Made by a program: the position numbers and the translations under genes | Notes under the pieces: generated by a model | Seen by the model: the letters and a program-made list of their open reading frames with translations, nothing else | The model's database searches: none | What the model was told of the DNA's origin: nothing | Part shown: positions 18,251 to 27,970 of the stretch, piece after piece | How the letters are laid out: each line of letters opens with the position of its first letter | Numbering within the stretch: position 1 is the first letter of the stretch | Source: Gammaproteobacteria bacterium RIFCSPHIGHO2_12_FULL_37_14 | GTDB taxonomy: Bacteria > Pseudomonadota > Gammaproteobacteria > DSM-16500 | Assembly (NCBI GenBank): GCA_001801485.1 | Contig: MGXV01000089.1 | Coordinates: forward strand, 1-42,806 | DNA length: 42,806 nucleotides | Direction of reading: 5' to 3'

Positions 18251-19009
18251 TTATGGCATTTTTCGAGAGTTTTTTTGTAAAAATTCTTCTATAAATTCGT
18301 TCAGGGCGCTAATTTCTTCTTGAGAGAGCTGTTTTTTGGCCAATAGGTCAGGGCGTTTTAGCCAAGTTTTTCCTAAGGATTGTTTGAGCCGCCAATGCTC
18401 TATCTGTTGATGATGGCCGCTCAATAATATTTCTGGTACTTTGTCATCTAAAAAATGTTCAGGGCGAGTATATTGAGGGTATTTAAGCAAGCCACTGGTC
18501 AGGGAGTCTAGTGAAACAGAATGATGGTCGCCGACGGTACCAGGGATTAATCGGCTAATCGTATCAATGATGACCATCGCGGCTAATTCGCCACCTGTCA
18601 AAATATAATCACCTATTGAGATTTCTTCATCAATATCCTGCTGGATAATACGTTCGTCAATACCTTCGTAACGTCCAGCCACTAAAATAAGCGAGCCTTT
18701 TGCAGCAAATTGACTAGCAATTTCTTGATCAAAACGTTTTCCTTGTGGAGATAAGTAGATAACAGAGGTGTTTTCTGGGGCAGCTTTTTTTGCATCGCAG
18801 ATAGCAGCATGCAATGGCTCAGCCATCATCAACATACCGGGTCCGCCACCGTAAGGTTTATCATCGACTGATCGATGTTTATCAGTAGCAAAATCGCGGG
18901 GGTTCCAACAGTTAATTTGCAATAGTTGATTTTGTTTTGCTCTCCCCGTCACGCCTGAGTTGAGTACACCCAATACCTCGGGAAAAAGAGAAATTACTCC
19001 AAACCACAT
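18251..19009 (-). CDS. trmD: tRNA (guanine-N1)-methyltransferase
   Basis: TrmD methylates G37 of tRNAs to prevent frameshifting. The 252-residue protein starts MWFGVISLFPE; the open frame extends to 19024, but the ATG at 19009 overlaps the rimM stop as TAATG, typical coupling. Visible motifs are KPYGGGPGMLMM, LVAGRYEGIDERII and the SPOUT knot segment SIGDYILTGGELAAM. It lies in the rpsP operon. Confidence 0.98.
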   Translation of the reverse strand: MWFGVISLFPEVLGVLNSGVTGRAKQNQLLQINCWNPRDFATDKHRSVDDKPYGGGPGMLMMAEPLHAAICDAKKAAPENTSVIYLSPQGKRFDQEIASQFAAKGSLILVAGRYEGIDERIIQQDIDEEISIGDYILTGGELAAMVIIDTISRLIPGTVGDHHSVSLDSLTSGLLKYPQYTRPEHFLDDKVPEILLSGHHQQIEHWRLKQSLGKTWLKRPDLLAKKQLSQEEISALNEFIEEFLQKNSRKMP

Positions 19010-19521
19010 TAGATTGCTTCCCAATCGACGATAATTTGGCCATTAGCAAGATCAATTTTTTTAATTACTTTGCCAGGAAGGTAAGGAATCGCCTGCTCTG
19101 TATCTCCTTTAACAACTAATACATCATTTGAGCCAGTAGCCATTAAATAGATAACTTTTCCCAGAACAATACCGTTTATATTAACAACGGTTAATCCTTC
19201 TAAATCTGACCAATAATATTGATCAGGATCTAAGATAGGTAATCGCGAGCGTGGAATAGCGAGTGCTTTTCCTGTTAGTAAACGGGCCTCTTCTGGCGTA
19301 TTTATCCCGGTAATTTTAATAATGATGTTAGCATGTTGAATTTTTTGATCTTCAATATCGATGGGATGCCAATCATGCTGAGTTTCAAGATACCAAGGTT
19401 GGTAATCGAGGATAGTCGTACCTAATTCTGTATACGAGTAAATTTTCAACCATCCACGTATCCCATAGGCCGAGCCAATATGGCCTATGGTGATCAGAGC
19501 TTTATCCGCCTGATTTTTCAT
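19009..19521 (-). CDS. rimM: 16S rRNA processing protein RimM
   Basis: RimM is a 30S assembly factor that binds S19 and helps head maturation. The 170-residue protein has the N-terminal domain ITIGHIGSAYGIRGWLKIYS and the PRC-barrel region QYYWSDLEGLTVVN through SNDVLVVKG and IPYLPGKVIKKIDL. It lies 12 nt after rpsP and overlaps trmD by 1 nt. Confidence 0.97.
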   Translation of the reverse strand: MKNQADKALITIGHIGSAYGIRGWLKIYSYTELGTTILDYQPWYLETQHDWHPIDIEDQKIQHANIIIKITGINTPEEARLLTGKALAIPRSRLPILDPDQYYWSDLEGLTVVNINGIVLGKVIYLMATGSNDVLVVKGDTEQAIPYLPGKVIKKIDLANGQIIVDWEAI

Positions 19522-19533
19522 AAGGGATAGAAA

Positions 19534-19812
19534 TTAAGCATCCGAAGCTTTTGTAGATTGTTCAGCAGCTACTTTTTGATAGCTTTTTATTAAGTATTTG
19601 ACGCGGTCAGATGCTTGTGCGCCATTTCCAATCCAATGCTGGGCTCGTTCCATATTAATGGTTAAACGGACATCTTTGCCAGCGGCAATGGGATTAAAAT
19701 AACCGATTCGTTCAATAAAACGACCGTCACGAGAGCGTCGTTTATCAGCAACAACAATATGATAAAAAGGGCGTTTTCTAACTCCACCACGCGATAAACG
19801 GATAACTACCAT
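19534..19812 (-). CDS. rpsP: 30S ribosomal protein S16
   Basis: S16 is a 30S assembly and structural protein. The 92 residues start [20 protein letters not shown] and continue [14 protein letters not shown], the family hallmark. It is first in the rpsP-rimM-trmD-rplS-ogt-rimI run. A GAGGA-type SD precedes the ATG. Confidence 0.98.
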   Translation of the reverse strand: MVVIRLSRGGVRKRPFYHIVVADKRRSRDGRFIERIGYFNPIAAGKDVRLTINMERAQHWIGNGAQASDRVKYLIKSYQKVAAEQSTKASDA

Positions 19813-19855
19813 GAACTATTTTCCTCTATATGAATGACTGACATAAAAGTGCAAA

Positions 19856-19883
19856 ATTATACGTGAGAATTGACGGCTTGCAA
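19856..19883 (-). promoter_or_regulatory. Promoter of the rpsP operon
   Basis: On the minus strand, TTGCAA (19883-19878) and TATAAT (19861-19856) are separated by 16 nt. The -10 lies 43 nt upstream of the rpsP start, in the ffh-rpsP gap. Confidence 0.55.
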
Positions 19884-19945
19884 ACTAGAAAAATCATATT
19901 ATGGATCGAAATCAAATGATATTTGCTTAAGCCTAGCCTCTCTTT

Positions 19946-21322
19946 TTAAAACATTCCTGGCGGCATGCCACCACTAAATGGAAGTTTGCCTTGAAGACCA
20001 CGCATGAGTTTCATCATGCCGCCTTTTTTCGCCACTTTTTTCATCATTTTTTGCATGTGATCAAATTGCTTGAGTAGTTGATTAATTGCTTGCACAGAGG
20101 TGCCTGACCCAGTGGCAATACGACGTTTATGGGAATTCTTAATTCTATCTGGAAAACGGCGCTCTTTATGCGTCATAGAGTTAATAATAGCTTCGATTTC
20201 GACTAACTTTTTATCATTAAATTGATCTTTAACTTGTTGTGGTAACTGATTGATTCCAGGTAATTTATTCATAATTCCCATCACACCACCCATGCTATGA
20301 ATTTGCTTTAATTGATCACGAAAATCTTCGAGATCAAACGATTTACCCTTTTTAATCTTCTTAGCAAATTTTTCTGCTTTAGCTTTATCAATATTGCGTT
20401 CAGCTTCTTCAACAAGAGTGAGAATATCCCCCATACCAAGAATGCGGGATGCAATCCTATCCGGGTGAAAAGCCTCTAAAGCATCGATTTTTTCGCCTGT
20501 ACCGATAAATTTAATCGGTTTCCCTGTGATGTATCGAATAGAAAGTGCTGCGCCGCCTTTTGCATCTCCATCCGCCTTCGTTAAGATGACACCAGTTAAT
20601 GGAAGCGCATCGTTGAAGGCTTTAGCCGTATTGGCTGCATCCTGACCTGTCATGCTATCTACCACAAAAAGTGTTTCAATCGGTTGGATGGCGGCATGTA
20701 GACCCTTAATCTCAGCCATCATTTGTTCATCAATGTGCAAGCGACCAGCTGTATCAATCAACACCACATCAATCACTTTATTTTTGGCCATTTGGATAGC
20801 TTGTAAGGCTATATCAATGGGTTGTTGGGAAGCATGACTAGGAAAAAATTCAACGTCTATTGTTTTTGCTAGTGTAGCGAGCTGATCAATTGCTGCTGGT
20901 CGATAAATATCGGTACTGGCAACTAATACGGATTTATTTTGCGAAATCTTCAGCCATTTTGCTAGTTTAGCAACAGTAGTCGTTTTGCCCGACCCTTGTA
21001 ATCCAGCCATTAATATGACGGCAGGCGCTTGAGTTTTTAGATTTAACTCTTCATTTATCTCTCCCATCATAGCGACTAGTTCATCATGCACTAATTTAAT
21101 CAGTACCTGACCTGGGCTGAGACTTTCTAATACTTCCTTTCCAATAGCTTTGGCTTGAATATCATGAATAAATGCAATCGCGACAGACAACGCTACGTCT
21201 GCCTCTAATAAGGCAATCCGAATATCACGCAAGGTATCTTTAATATTATCTTCGGTAAGACGTCCTTGACCGGTTAGATTTTTAATTACTTTATTTAAGC
21301 GTTCAGATAAATGTGTAAACAT
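19946..21322 (-). CDS. ffh: Signal recognition particle protein Ffh
   Basis: Ffh is the SRP54 GTPase that binds signal peptides and 4.5S RNA. From the ATG at 21322 (MFTHLSERLNKVI) it has 458 residues; the frame extends to 21376 without homology. It has the N domain, the G domain with P-loop GLQGSGKTTTVAKLA, DTAGRLHIDE and TKADGDAKGGAALS, then the methionine-rich M domain with the RNA-binding stretch RIATGSGTSVQAINQLLKQF and the end GGMPPGMF. It is divergent from the CorB-like gene. Confidence 0.98.
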   Translation of the reverse strand: MFTHLSERLNKVIKNLTGQGRLTEDNIKDTLRDIRIALLEADVALSVAIAFIHDIQAKAIGKEVLESLSPGQVLIKLVHDELVAMMGEINEELNLKTQAPAVILMAGLQGSGKTTTVAKLAKWLKISQNKSVLVASTDIYRPAAIDQLATLAKTIDVEFFPSHASQQPIDIALQAIQMAKNKVIDVVLIDTAGRLHIDEQMMAEIKGLHAAIQPIETLFVVDSMTGQDAANTAKAFNDALPLTGVILTKADGDAKGGAALSIRYITGKPIKFIGTGEKIDALEAFHPDRIASRILGMGDILTLVEEAERNIDKAKAEKFAKKIKKGKSFDLEDFRDQLKQIHSMGGVMGIMNKLPGINQLPQQVKDQFNDKKLVEIEAIINSMTHKERRFPDRIKNSHKRRIATGSGTSVQAINQLLKQFDHMQKMMKKVAKKGGMMKLMRGLQGKLPFSGGMPPGMF

Positions 21323-21510
21323 AAGATGAACCATTAATCCTAAAATGAGTGTATAGCGAATCAGAAGTATACCCAAAAATAGGGGAGAGCGGAAAGCGTT
21401 GCATCAGGATTATTTTAAAAAATGCCTGTTCGCTGATCATTGCTGAAAATAATATTATGCTTAGGTATGATAGTATCCTCTAATAGGCGATTCACCACCA
21501 AGGATATTGC

Positions 21511-22767
21511 TTGAGTCATTTTGAACTTATTTTCTACAGCGCGATTCTTACCTTATTAATCATTTTGGCTGCTTTTTTTGCTGGCGCTGAAACTGGCTTA
21601 ATGGCAGTGAATCGCTATCGCTTGCGGCATCATGCACGATTAAAAAAACGTTATGCAATTCGAATATTACAATTACTCAAGCGTCCGGATCGCTTACTAG
21701 GTGCTATTTTAATTGGCAGTACGTTTACAACCATTTTAGCTTCATCGTTGGCGACGATGATTGCTCTGCATTTCTGGGGAGATCAGGGTGCTTTTTTGGT
21801 AGCAATTGTGCTCACTTTTATTATTTTAATTTTTGCAGAAATCACTCCGAAAACGTTAGCGGCAATTTATCCAGACAAAGTATCACGATGGGTAGTGTAC
21901 CCAATCCAATTTTTATTACAATGGCTCTATCCTATTGTTTGGTTGGCTAACACCATTGCTAATCGTTCATTGCGTCTACTTCATATTAATGTCAGCAATT
22001 ATTCGGTTGAGCCATTATCTCGCGAAGAATTGCGTAGCGTTGTTTATGATGCAACTGATAAAATTTCGCGACAATATCAACATATGTTACTCAGTATTTT
22101 AGATTTAAACCGCTTAACGGTTGATGATGTTATGATTCCTCTGCATCACATTAAAGGAATTAATATTGAACAATCCTCGGAGATAATTATCGAGCAAATT
22201 AAACAATCCAGACATGATTGGATACCCATCTATCGAAGTCATATCAATCAAATCATTGGTATTTTATATATGAGTGATGTGTTGAAGTTACTTCTGCTTG
22301 GGCTTACCTTAGATAGGGATTTGTTGCAGCAACAATTAAAAGAACCCTATTTTATTCCGGAAGGAACACTATTACATATTCAGTTGAATTATTTTCAACA
22401 AAATCCAAACAAAATTGCTTTTGTAGTCGATGAATATGGTGAAATTCAAGGACTGATTACTTTAAATGATATTTTAGAGGAAATTGTGGGTGATTTTACT
22501 TCTAGTGTTTCTATTGGGAAACGAATAAAAAAACAAATTGATGGCAGTTATTTAGTAGATGGAGGTGTCACGATACGTGAATTTAATCGTTTGACTGGAT
22601 GGGAACTACCATTACGCAAACCAAAAACAATTAATGGACTCATTACCGAACATTTGGAATCGCTACCACACATAGGCACATCCATGTTAATTGGTGGTTA
22701 TCCTGTTGAAATTATTTTTGTAAAAGATAATCGAGTGAAGCAAGCAAGAGTATTTCCGCTACTATAA
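21511..22767 (+). CDS. CorB/HlyC-CorC family membrane protein (CNNM-like)
   Basis: The 418-residue protein has a DUF21 membrane domain (about 1-180, three to four helices, with AAFFAGAETGLMAVNRYRL), a CBS pair (about 195-330, DDVMIPLHHIKGI and FVVDEYGEIQGLITLNDILEEIVGD), and a C-terminal CorC_HlyC domain. Members are linked to Mg2+/Co2+ transport or resistance. It begins at TTG, supported by AAGGA (21500-21504) 6 nt before it. In E. coli the relative yfjD lies close to ffh, as here. Confidence 0.92.
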   Translation: MSHFELIFYSAILTLLIILAAFFAGAETGLMAVNRYRLRHHARLKKRYAIRILQLLKRPDRLLGAILIGSTFTTILASSLATMIALHFWGDQGAFLVAIVLTFIILIFAEITPKTLAAIYPDKVSRWVVYPIQFLLQWLYPIVWLANTIANRSLRLLHINVSNYSVEPLSREELRSVVYDATDKISRQYQHMLLSILDLNRLTVDDVMIPLHHIKGINIEQSSEIIIEQIKQSRHDWIPIYRSHINQIIGILYMSDVLKLLLLGLTLDRDLLQQQLKEPYFIPEGTLLHIQLNYFQQNPNKIAFVVDEYGEIQGLITLNDILEEIVGDFTSSVSIGKRIKKQIDGSYLVDGGVTIREFNRLTGWELPLRKPKTINGLITEHLESLPHIGTSMLIGGYPVEIIFVKDNRVKQARVFPLL

Positions 22768-23142
22768 TTATTTTACTATCAATGCAGCGACAACATTTCG
22801 ATTTTCTGAGGATAAGGCATTATAGGTACGACAAGCGGCGGCTGTATCCATTATTTCAACACCAATATGCGCATTAATAAATTCTCCATAAATTTCAACG
22901 GCGGGAAATATTAATGTACTTCCGGTACCGATCAGAACGATATCCGGTTTCAAAGCTAGAATGGGGGACAATGTTTGAGCAGATAACTCAGTAATTGTTT
23001 GTGGTGACCATTGTTCTATCAATGAGCGAGGTGTAATAATCAGGCTATGTGTAAATATTCTGTCATTAATTTGGATTGCGCCGGGTTTAAATGAGCGTAT
23101 TTGATAAGTAGCATCATTGTGGTCAAGCATGAAGGTTGGCAT
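22768..23142 (-). CDS. Mth938-like (DUF498) domain protein
   Basis: From the ATG at 23142 the protein has 124 residues; the upstream TTG at 23148 is less likely. The pattern matches the Mth938/DUF498 fold related to mitochondrial NDUFAF3: FKPGAIQINDRIFTHSLIIT, then PDIVLIGTGSTLIFP, then GVEIMDTAAACRTYNAL. Bacterial function unknown. Its stop directly adjoins the convergent CorB-like stop. Confidence 0.88.
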   Translation of the reverse strand: MPTFMLDHNDATYQIRSFKPGAIQINDRIFTHSLIITPRSLIEQWSPQTITELSAQTLSPILALKPDIVLIGTGSTLIFPAVEIYGEFINAHIGVEIMDTAAACRTYNALSSENRNVVAALIVK

Positions 23143-23212
23143 AAACAAATTGACAGATATAAGATTGATGTTTATGTTACCAGAATTATCTCAACATTGA
23201 TAAGGATTTTAC

Positions 23213-23479
23213 ATGGGTTCATCTCCTGAAATTCCACTTAAAAGTACAGCTGTAGCGTTATTATTTAGTGTAATTTTAGGCCCCTTGGGTTTGCTTTATG
23301 CTTCTTTTTGGGGAGGAATTCTGATGATTTCAATCGGAATTGTTGTCCTGAGTAGTAAATTTTTTTTCCCCAGCATAATTTTTTGGATTGCTTGCAGTGT
23401 TTGGGCTGTTGGGGCGGTGGAGATGCATAATAAGAAAGTAGTTGCTCTATTGAAAGACGGGACCGGTCACTCCCACTGA
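23213..23479 (+). CDS. Small two-helix membrane protein
   Basis: The protein has 88 residues and two hydrophobic stretches: about 13-47 (VALLFSVILGPLGLLYASF and beyond, possibly a hairpin) and about 52-68. The C-terminus is polar and charged. The KSTAVALLFSVILGPLGLLY pattern recurs in small uncharacterised bacterial inner-membrane proteins. An AAGGA SD precedes the ATG. It lies 29 nt upstream of recJ and may be co-transcribed with it. Function unknown. Confidence 0.75.
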   Translation: MGSSPEIPLKSTAVALLFSVILGPLGLLYASFWGGILMISIGIVVLSSKFFFPSIIFWIACSVWAVGAVEMHNKKVVALLKDGTGHSH

Positions 23480-23508
23480 CCAATCTTATTGGATGATAAA
23501 ATAATTCT

Positions 23509-25236
23509 ATGCAAAAAAAAATTATTAGACGCGATTATCCAAAAGATATCGCAGCAACATTAGAAGGTATTCATCCATTATTGCAACGCATTTATGCTGC
23601 TCGACATGTGAATAGCATTCAAGAATTAGAGTTATCGCTTGCCCATTTACTTCCCTACCAATCGCTTCTTGGTATCGAGCCAGCTGCGCATTTATTAGGA
23701 GAAGCAATTACGCAAAATCAGCGAATATTGATAGTCGGTGATTTTGATGCCGATGGTGCAACCAGTACCGCGCTCGCCATGAGAGCATTACGTAGTTTAG
23801 GAGCAAAGCAAGTGCAATATCTTGTTCCTAATCGTTTTGCTTTTGGTTATGGTTTAACTCCTGAATTAGTGGCAGTTACTAAAGATTTTATGCCGCAATT
23901 AATTATTACGGTTGATAATGGAATTGCGAATCACGCCGGTGTTGAAGCAGCTAAGGCACAAGGCATGCGTGTCTTAATCACAGATCATCATCTACCCGCT
24001 ACAACACTTCCGCCCGCAGATGTTATTGTGAATCCCAATCAACCGGGCGATCTGTTTCCCAGTAAGCAGTTGGCAGGAGTAGGAGTCATTTTTTATGTGA
24101 TGTTGGCTACACGTCGCTATTTAATTAATCTTGGTTGGTTTGAGAAGCAGCAACTTCCTGAAGCCAATTTATCAAAATTATTAGATTTGGTTGCCTTAGG
24201 TACAGTGGCTGATTTAGTCGCATTAGATCGTAATAATCGTATTCTTGTGGATCAAGGTATGCGTCGAATTCGAGCAGGCCAATGTGTGCCGGCTATTGTT
24301 GCCTTATTAGAACTATCCAATCGTGATTTTCGTCGAGCATTCACTGCAGACCTTGGTTTTTCCGTTGCATCACGTTTAAATGCAGCAGGACGATTAGATG
24401 ATATGTCGCTGGGCATAGAATGTTTATTGTCTGATGATGCGATTCAAGTGCGCGAAATGGCACGTACTTTAGATACATTAAATGTAGAGCGCAAGAGTAT
24501 CGAGCAAGATATGCATACACAGGCTCTTCATATCTTGCGTGAGTTGGATACGCGTTTAAATGGTGAATTGCCGTATGGATTATGTTTGTTTGATGAGTCA
24601 TGGCATCAGGGAGTAATAGGGATTCTAGCTTCACGGATTAAAGATCGCTTTCATCGTCCCGTAGTCGTATTTGCGCCAGGTCAACAAGATGAACTCAAGG
24701 GATCAGCGCGTTCAATTGCTGGTCTACATATTCGAGATGTTTTCGCACTCATTGAGGCTCGACATCCTGGACTGATTCTGAAGTTTGGTGGACATGCTAT
24801 GGCAGCAGGACTATCAATCAAAAACACATCATTGCAGGATTTCATTACTATTTTTGATAAGACAGTGGCTGAGCAAATAACCGAGACTAGTTTGCAGCAT
24901 GTATTGCTAAGTGATGGTGAATTAGCGCTAGAAGATTTTAACTTGGAAGTGGCGAGTTTAATTCAACATGCTGGTCCATGGGGACAATCCTTTTCTGAAC
25001 CATTATTTGATGATACTTTTCAAATTATCGAACAGCGACTGGTTGGGGACAAACATTTAAAATTAAAATTGGCCAAACAAAATAAGATGTTTGATGCTAT
25101 TGCTTTTTTTATCGACACTAAAATTTGGCCAAATAATCGATGTCAGTCTATCCATGCTGCCTATCGATTAAACGTTAATGAATATAAAAATCAAAAAAAT
25201 ATTCAGTTGGTCATTGAATATTTAGAGCAAAGGTAA
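23509..25236 (+). CDS. recJ: Single-stranded-DNA-specific exonuclease RecJ
   Basis: RecJ is a 5'-3' ssDNA exonuclease for recombination and mismatch repair. The 575-residue protein carries the DHH phosphoesterase motifs: VGDFDADGAT (Asp78, Asp80, Asp82), DNGIANH, ITDHHLP (Asp159-His160-His161), LVALGTVADLV, the DHHA1 motif KFGGHAMAAGLSI, and a C-terminal OB-fold region. Confidence 0.98.
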   Translation: MQKKIIRRDYPKDIAATLEGIHPLLQRIYAARHVNSIQELELSLAHLLPYQSLLGIEPAAHLLGEAITQNQRILIVGDFDADGATSTALAMRALRSLGAKQVQYLVPNRFAFGYGLTPELVAVTKDFMPQLIITVDNGIANHAGVEAAKAQGMRVLITDHHLPATTLPPADVIVNPNQPGDLFPSKQLAGVGVIFYVMLATRRYLINLGWFEKQQLPEANLSKLLDLVALGTVADLVALDRNNRILVDQGMRRIRAGQCVPAIVALLELSNRDFRRAFTADLGFSVASRLNAAGRLDDMSLGIECLLSDDAIQVREMARTLDTLNVERKSIEQDMHTQALHILRELDTRLNGELPYGLCLFDESWHQGVIGILASRIKDRFHRPVVVFAPGQQDELKGSARSIAGLHIRDVFALIEARHPGLILKFGGHAMAAGLSIKNTSLQDFITIFDKTVAEQITETSLQHVLLSDGELALEDFNLEVASLIQHAGPWGQSFSEPLFDDTFQIIEQRLVGDKHLKLKLAKQNKMFDAIAFFIDTKIWPNNRCQSIHAAYRLNVNEYKNQKNIQLVIEYLEQR

Positions 25237-25307
25237 TCGTTCCCATTATTACGTGATACATGTATAATTTCAATCAGAACCTATAACATCAATCAGAGAG
25301 GTGGTTA

Positions 25308-27737
25308 GTGGCTAATTCACGTATAGTTGATTCACATCTCGAATCTATCACCGATAATATGGTTGAATTGATACAAAAATTTCAAATAAAAATCTCGGAA
25401 TGCCAACATATTGAATTGAAAAATTTTTTGGAGATGAAAATCCAAGATATTTTTCAATTAATGATACCCAATCCGGAGTCTTGTGCTAATGTTGCAAATG
25501 AGTTTTGTAATCTTAATCTCGCAATAAAAAAAGAAGCACTGAAAATAAAAAAACTGTCAAAAAATCAAAAAAGAATAATTGATGAATTCAAGGAATTACT
25601 GAGCACTTTGCAAAAATTAATTTTATGCAAAGGTCGATTCGAGGCTAAACTCAATATACTAAATGAAAATGCTGAAGTAACTCAATCAACTGCGATAGCT
25701 GCAATAAATAATGAATTTGCTGAATATCAAGCTCTATATGCAAGGTATCAATCAAAAACACAAGAGATGCAAATACAATATAAAAACAATATTATTGGTG
25801 TCGCGCAGCGCATCATTCAAGAGCAATTAACTAGTTGTACGGCGAAAGCAATTTACTTGAAAAGTTGTGAACAATTAGATATTTTAACAGGCGTTTTTCT
25901 TTTGCGACTGGATGATACTAAAGCAGGTTGGCCACATCAGATAAGCGAGTATTACGCTGCGTTTCAGATTATATCAGAAACGCTTGGTAAAGAAATTGAA
26001 ATTTTGAAAAATAATCAAAATGTTTTAGCCGGTTTTTATTTTGCGTTTTATGGCAATATTCTTTTTTCTCAATTAGAAGAATTTATTCATTCATGTACCA
26101 GTTACGCAAAGAAATTGCAGAATTTAGAAAATTCTTATCGAACTCAAATCGCCGAGCTTGAGAATGTCTACACAAAGGAAATCAAGCAAATGGTTGAAAA
26201 AATAACAGTAGAAGCTCAGCCATTTTTAATGAAAATCGATGCCATTACTTCTGAGTATCAGCCTTTAACCGAGGAAAAGAAAAATATTTTTTTTAGGTCT
26301 GTGCAAAATAATTCTGAAATAAAATTAGCAATGAGTCATTTTAGTCGCGAATGCCATTCTCAAATGGATTTAATTAATAATGGACAAATAAAATCGGCGG
26401 ATGCTATTGCCAAATCCTTAAGTGATATGCAAGTCTTCAGGAAAGATATGGATGATATTTTTAATCAATTACTATCTGAATTGGAGTTAGCTAATCCTAC
26501 GCAAATACATTTTGACAAGCCGTCAAGAATGACTCTTCGTCAACAATTAATAGATAGGCAAACCAGTTTAACAAACAATTGGGATAAGCAAATTCAATTA
26601 ATGAGCGAATTATCAACAGATACCTTAGATAAAATGCATCAGTCTGATGTTGATATTGCTGCCATTCCTCATTTTTGCGAGGGTCTTCGAGAGCATATTT
26701 TGTTAATAGCAAAAACTGAATTAGTCGCATTAGACAAATTGGCAGCTAGCCAATATCAAGCGTTAAAATATCATGAGTTATTGGAAAGTAATAAGAAGAA
26801 AGCTGGCGAGTTTATTTTATCCAATATCAATGAAATGTTGGTAAGGCCTGCTCAAAAATTAGATTTTTTATCGCGCATTCATGATTTGAAGTATCTATCA
26901 TTAGGGAGCAATAATAAAAATGTTTATGAACTTATTGATGAGCTCACTCAACAGCTGAATTCACTCAAGCCATCAACGCGCGAGTACGCTTCATCGAAGC
27001 GACAAGGTAATCACTCTACATTACCTATCCATTCATCTGTTTACCCTAATGTATGCCCATCCTATTCAGCGAATCAAAAAAAGTTACTAAAAAAAGCATT
27101 TTTCTATCGTCTTTTTGCTAATCATTGGAAGGCAATGAGTATAATAGGATTGCTGGCGGCAATAATATTTGGCACAGTTTTCACAGGTGGGATGCTCTCA
27201 TCAGCTATTGTTGGTATCGTGGGTGGAACAAGTTTCCTTGCGTCAGTAATGAATTCTTCATTAGGGATAGCTGCAGTGGTTGGTAGTGTTGTAACCACCT
27301 CAAGTAGTACTTCCGTGATGATTGGCAGTACGGTCATCAGTCTTTTAGCGGGTGTTGTTGCCGGATTGAAAGCAGGCATTCTGATCACGATGATGGAAAA
27401 GGATGAAGATTCAATCGACGCTAATCTGAAAACGGTTGTTGAGACGAAAGAAGACAATCAAAACTCATCAAAAGCAAATCAAAGCAAACACAATAGTCAT
27501 GCTCAAATAAAACAAAATCTACATCATGTGCCAGTGGTTTCTGCTCCATCTGATGTGAAGGAGGAGAAATCTGTTTTCGATGCGATTCCTCAAAGCATGT
27601 ATATTTTATTAGGCTTGTTTTGGGGTGGATATGTGAATAGTGCACGATCTGCTGAAACGTCTAAGCATCTTTCCAACCCTCCACTAGAGGCTAATCTTTG
27701 TGAAAAAATTCGCTCAAAATCCTCTGCTTCAATGTAA
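25308..27737 (+). CDS. Orphan 809-aa coiled-coil membrane protein
   Basis: I do not recognise the family. Residues 1-560 are strongly helical and charged, with several coiled-coil stretches and no catalytic motif. Residues about 607-697 are a Gly/Ser/Val-rich hydrophobic region long enough for three or four membrane segments (from MSIIGLLAAIIFGTVFTGG to LLAGVVAGLKAGILITMM). A charged linker and one more hydrophobic stretch near 760-775 (SMYILLGLFWGGY) follow. It starts at GTG with AGAGAGG 6 nt upstream. A long helical region plus late membrane hairpins resembles effectors that insert in vacuole membranes, but an inner-membrane protein is equally possible. TATAAT at 25263-25268 is a candidate -10; no PmrA-like box precedes it. 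Confidence 0.65.
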   Translation: MANSRIVDSHLESITDNMVELIQKFQIKISECQHIELKNFLEMKIQDIFQLMIPNPESCANVANEFCNLNLAIKKEALKIKKLSKNQKRIIDEFKELLSTLQKLILCKGRFEAKLNILNENAEVTQSTAIAAINNEFAEYQALYARYQSKTQEMQIQYKNNIIGVAQRIIQEQLTSCTAKAIYLKSCEQLDILTGVFLLRLDDTKAGWPHQISEYYAAFQIISETLGKEIEILKNNQNVLAGFYFAFYGNILFSQLEEFIHSCTSYAKKLQNLENSYRTQIAELENVYTKEIKQMVEKITVEAQPFLMKIDAITSEYQPLTEEKKNIFFRSVQNNSEIKLAMSHFSRECHSQMDLINNGQIKSADAIAKSLSDMQVFRKDMDDIFNQLLSELELANPTQIHFDKPSRMTLRQQLIDRQTSLTNNWDKQIQLMSELSTDTLDKMHQSDVDIAAIPHFCEGLREHILLIAKTELVALDKLAASQYQALKYHELLESNKKKAGEFILSNINEMLVRPAQKLDFLSRIHDLKYLSLGSNNKNVYELIDELTQQLNSLKPSTREYASSKRQGNHSTLPIHSSVYPNVCPSYSANQKKLLKKAFFYRLFANHWKAMSIIGLLAAIIFGTVFTGGMLSSAIVGIVGGTSFLASVMNSSLGIAAVVGSVVTTSSSTSVMIGSTVISLLAGVVAGLKAGILITMMEKDEDSIDANLKTVVETKEDNQNSSKANQSKHNSHAQIKQNLHHVPVVSAPSDVKEEKSVFDAIPQSMYILLGLFWGGYVNSARSAETSKHLSNPPLEANLCEKIRSKSSASM

Positions 27738-27914
27738 AATGTAAACTCTAGTTTCTCGCTCGGTCCAATTAGTTGAATTGCGATGCCAAGTAAAGCGTGT
27801 TTTTATATTAGCGTCCACCATAGCGCTTGGATACTTTTTATGCTGCGACTCTCCATGGGGACGTAAGGCTGAGATGCTACATGGCTGCTTTCACATTTGT
27901 CAGAAGAATATTTT

Positions 27915-27964
27915 TTGACAATTCGGGTAAATTCCTATAATCTTACTAGTAAGATTATAGGAGG
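27915..27964 (+). promoter_or_regulatory. Promoter-operator of the AbrB/PIN module
   Basis: A perfect 28-bp palindrome at 27934-27961 (half-site CCTATAATCTTA, centre CTAG) contains the -10 TATAAT (27936-27941) and runs into the SD AGGAGG (27959-27964), which sits 6 nt before the antitoxin ATG. TTGACA at 27915-27920 is a -35 with a short 15-nt spacer. Antitoxin bound here would block transcription; as RNA, the same palindrome could also hide the SD. No gene is seen between 27738 and 27914. Confidence 0.8.
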
Positions 27965-27970
27965 TATTCC

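Noticed and set aside
25236..25268. PmrA-like box before the 809-aa coiled-coil gene.
   Set aside because: The 20 bp placed 7 nt before TATAAT contain no TTAA half-sites.
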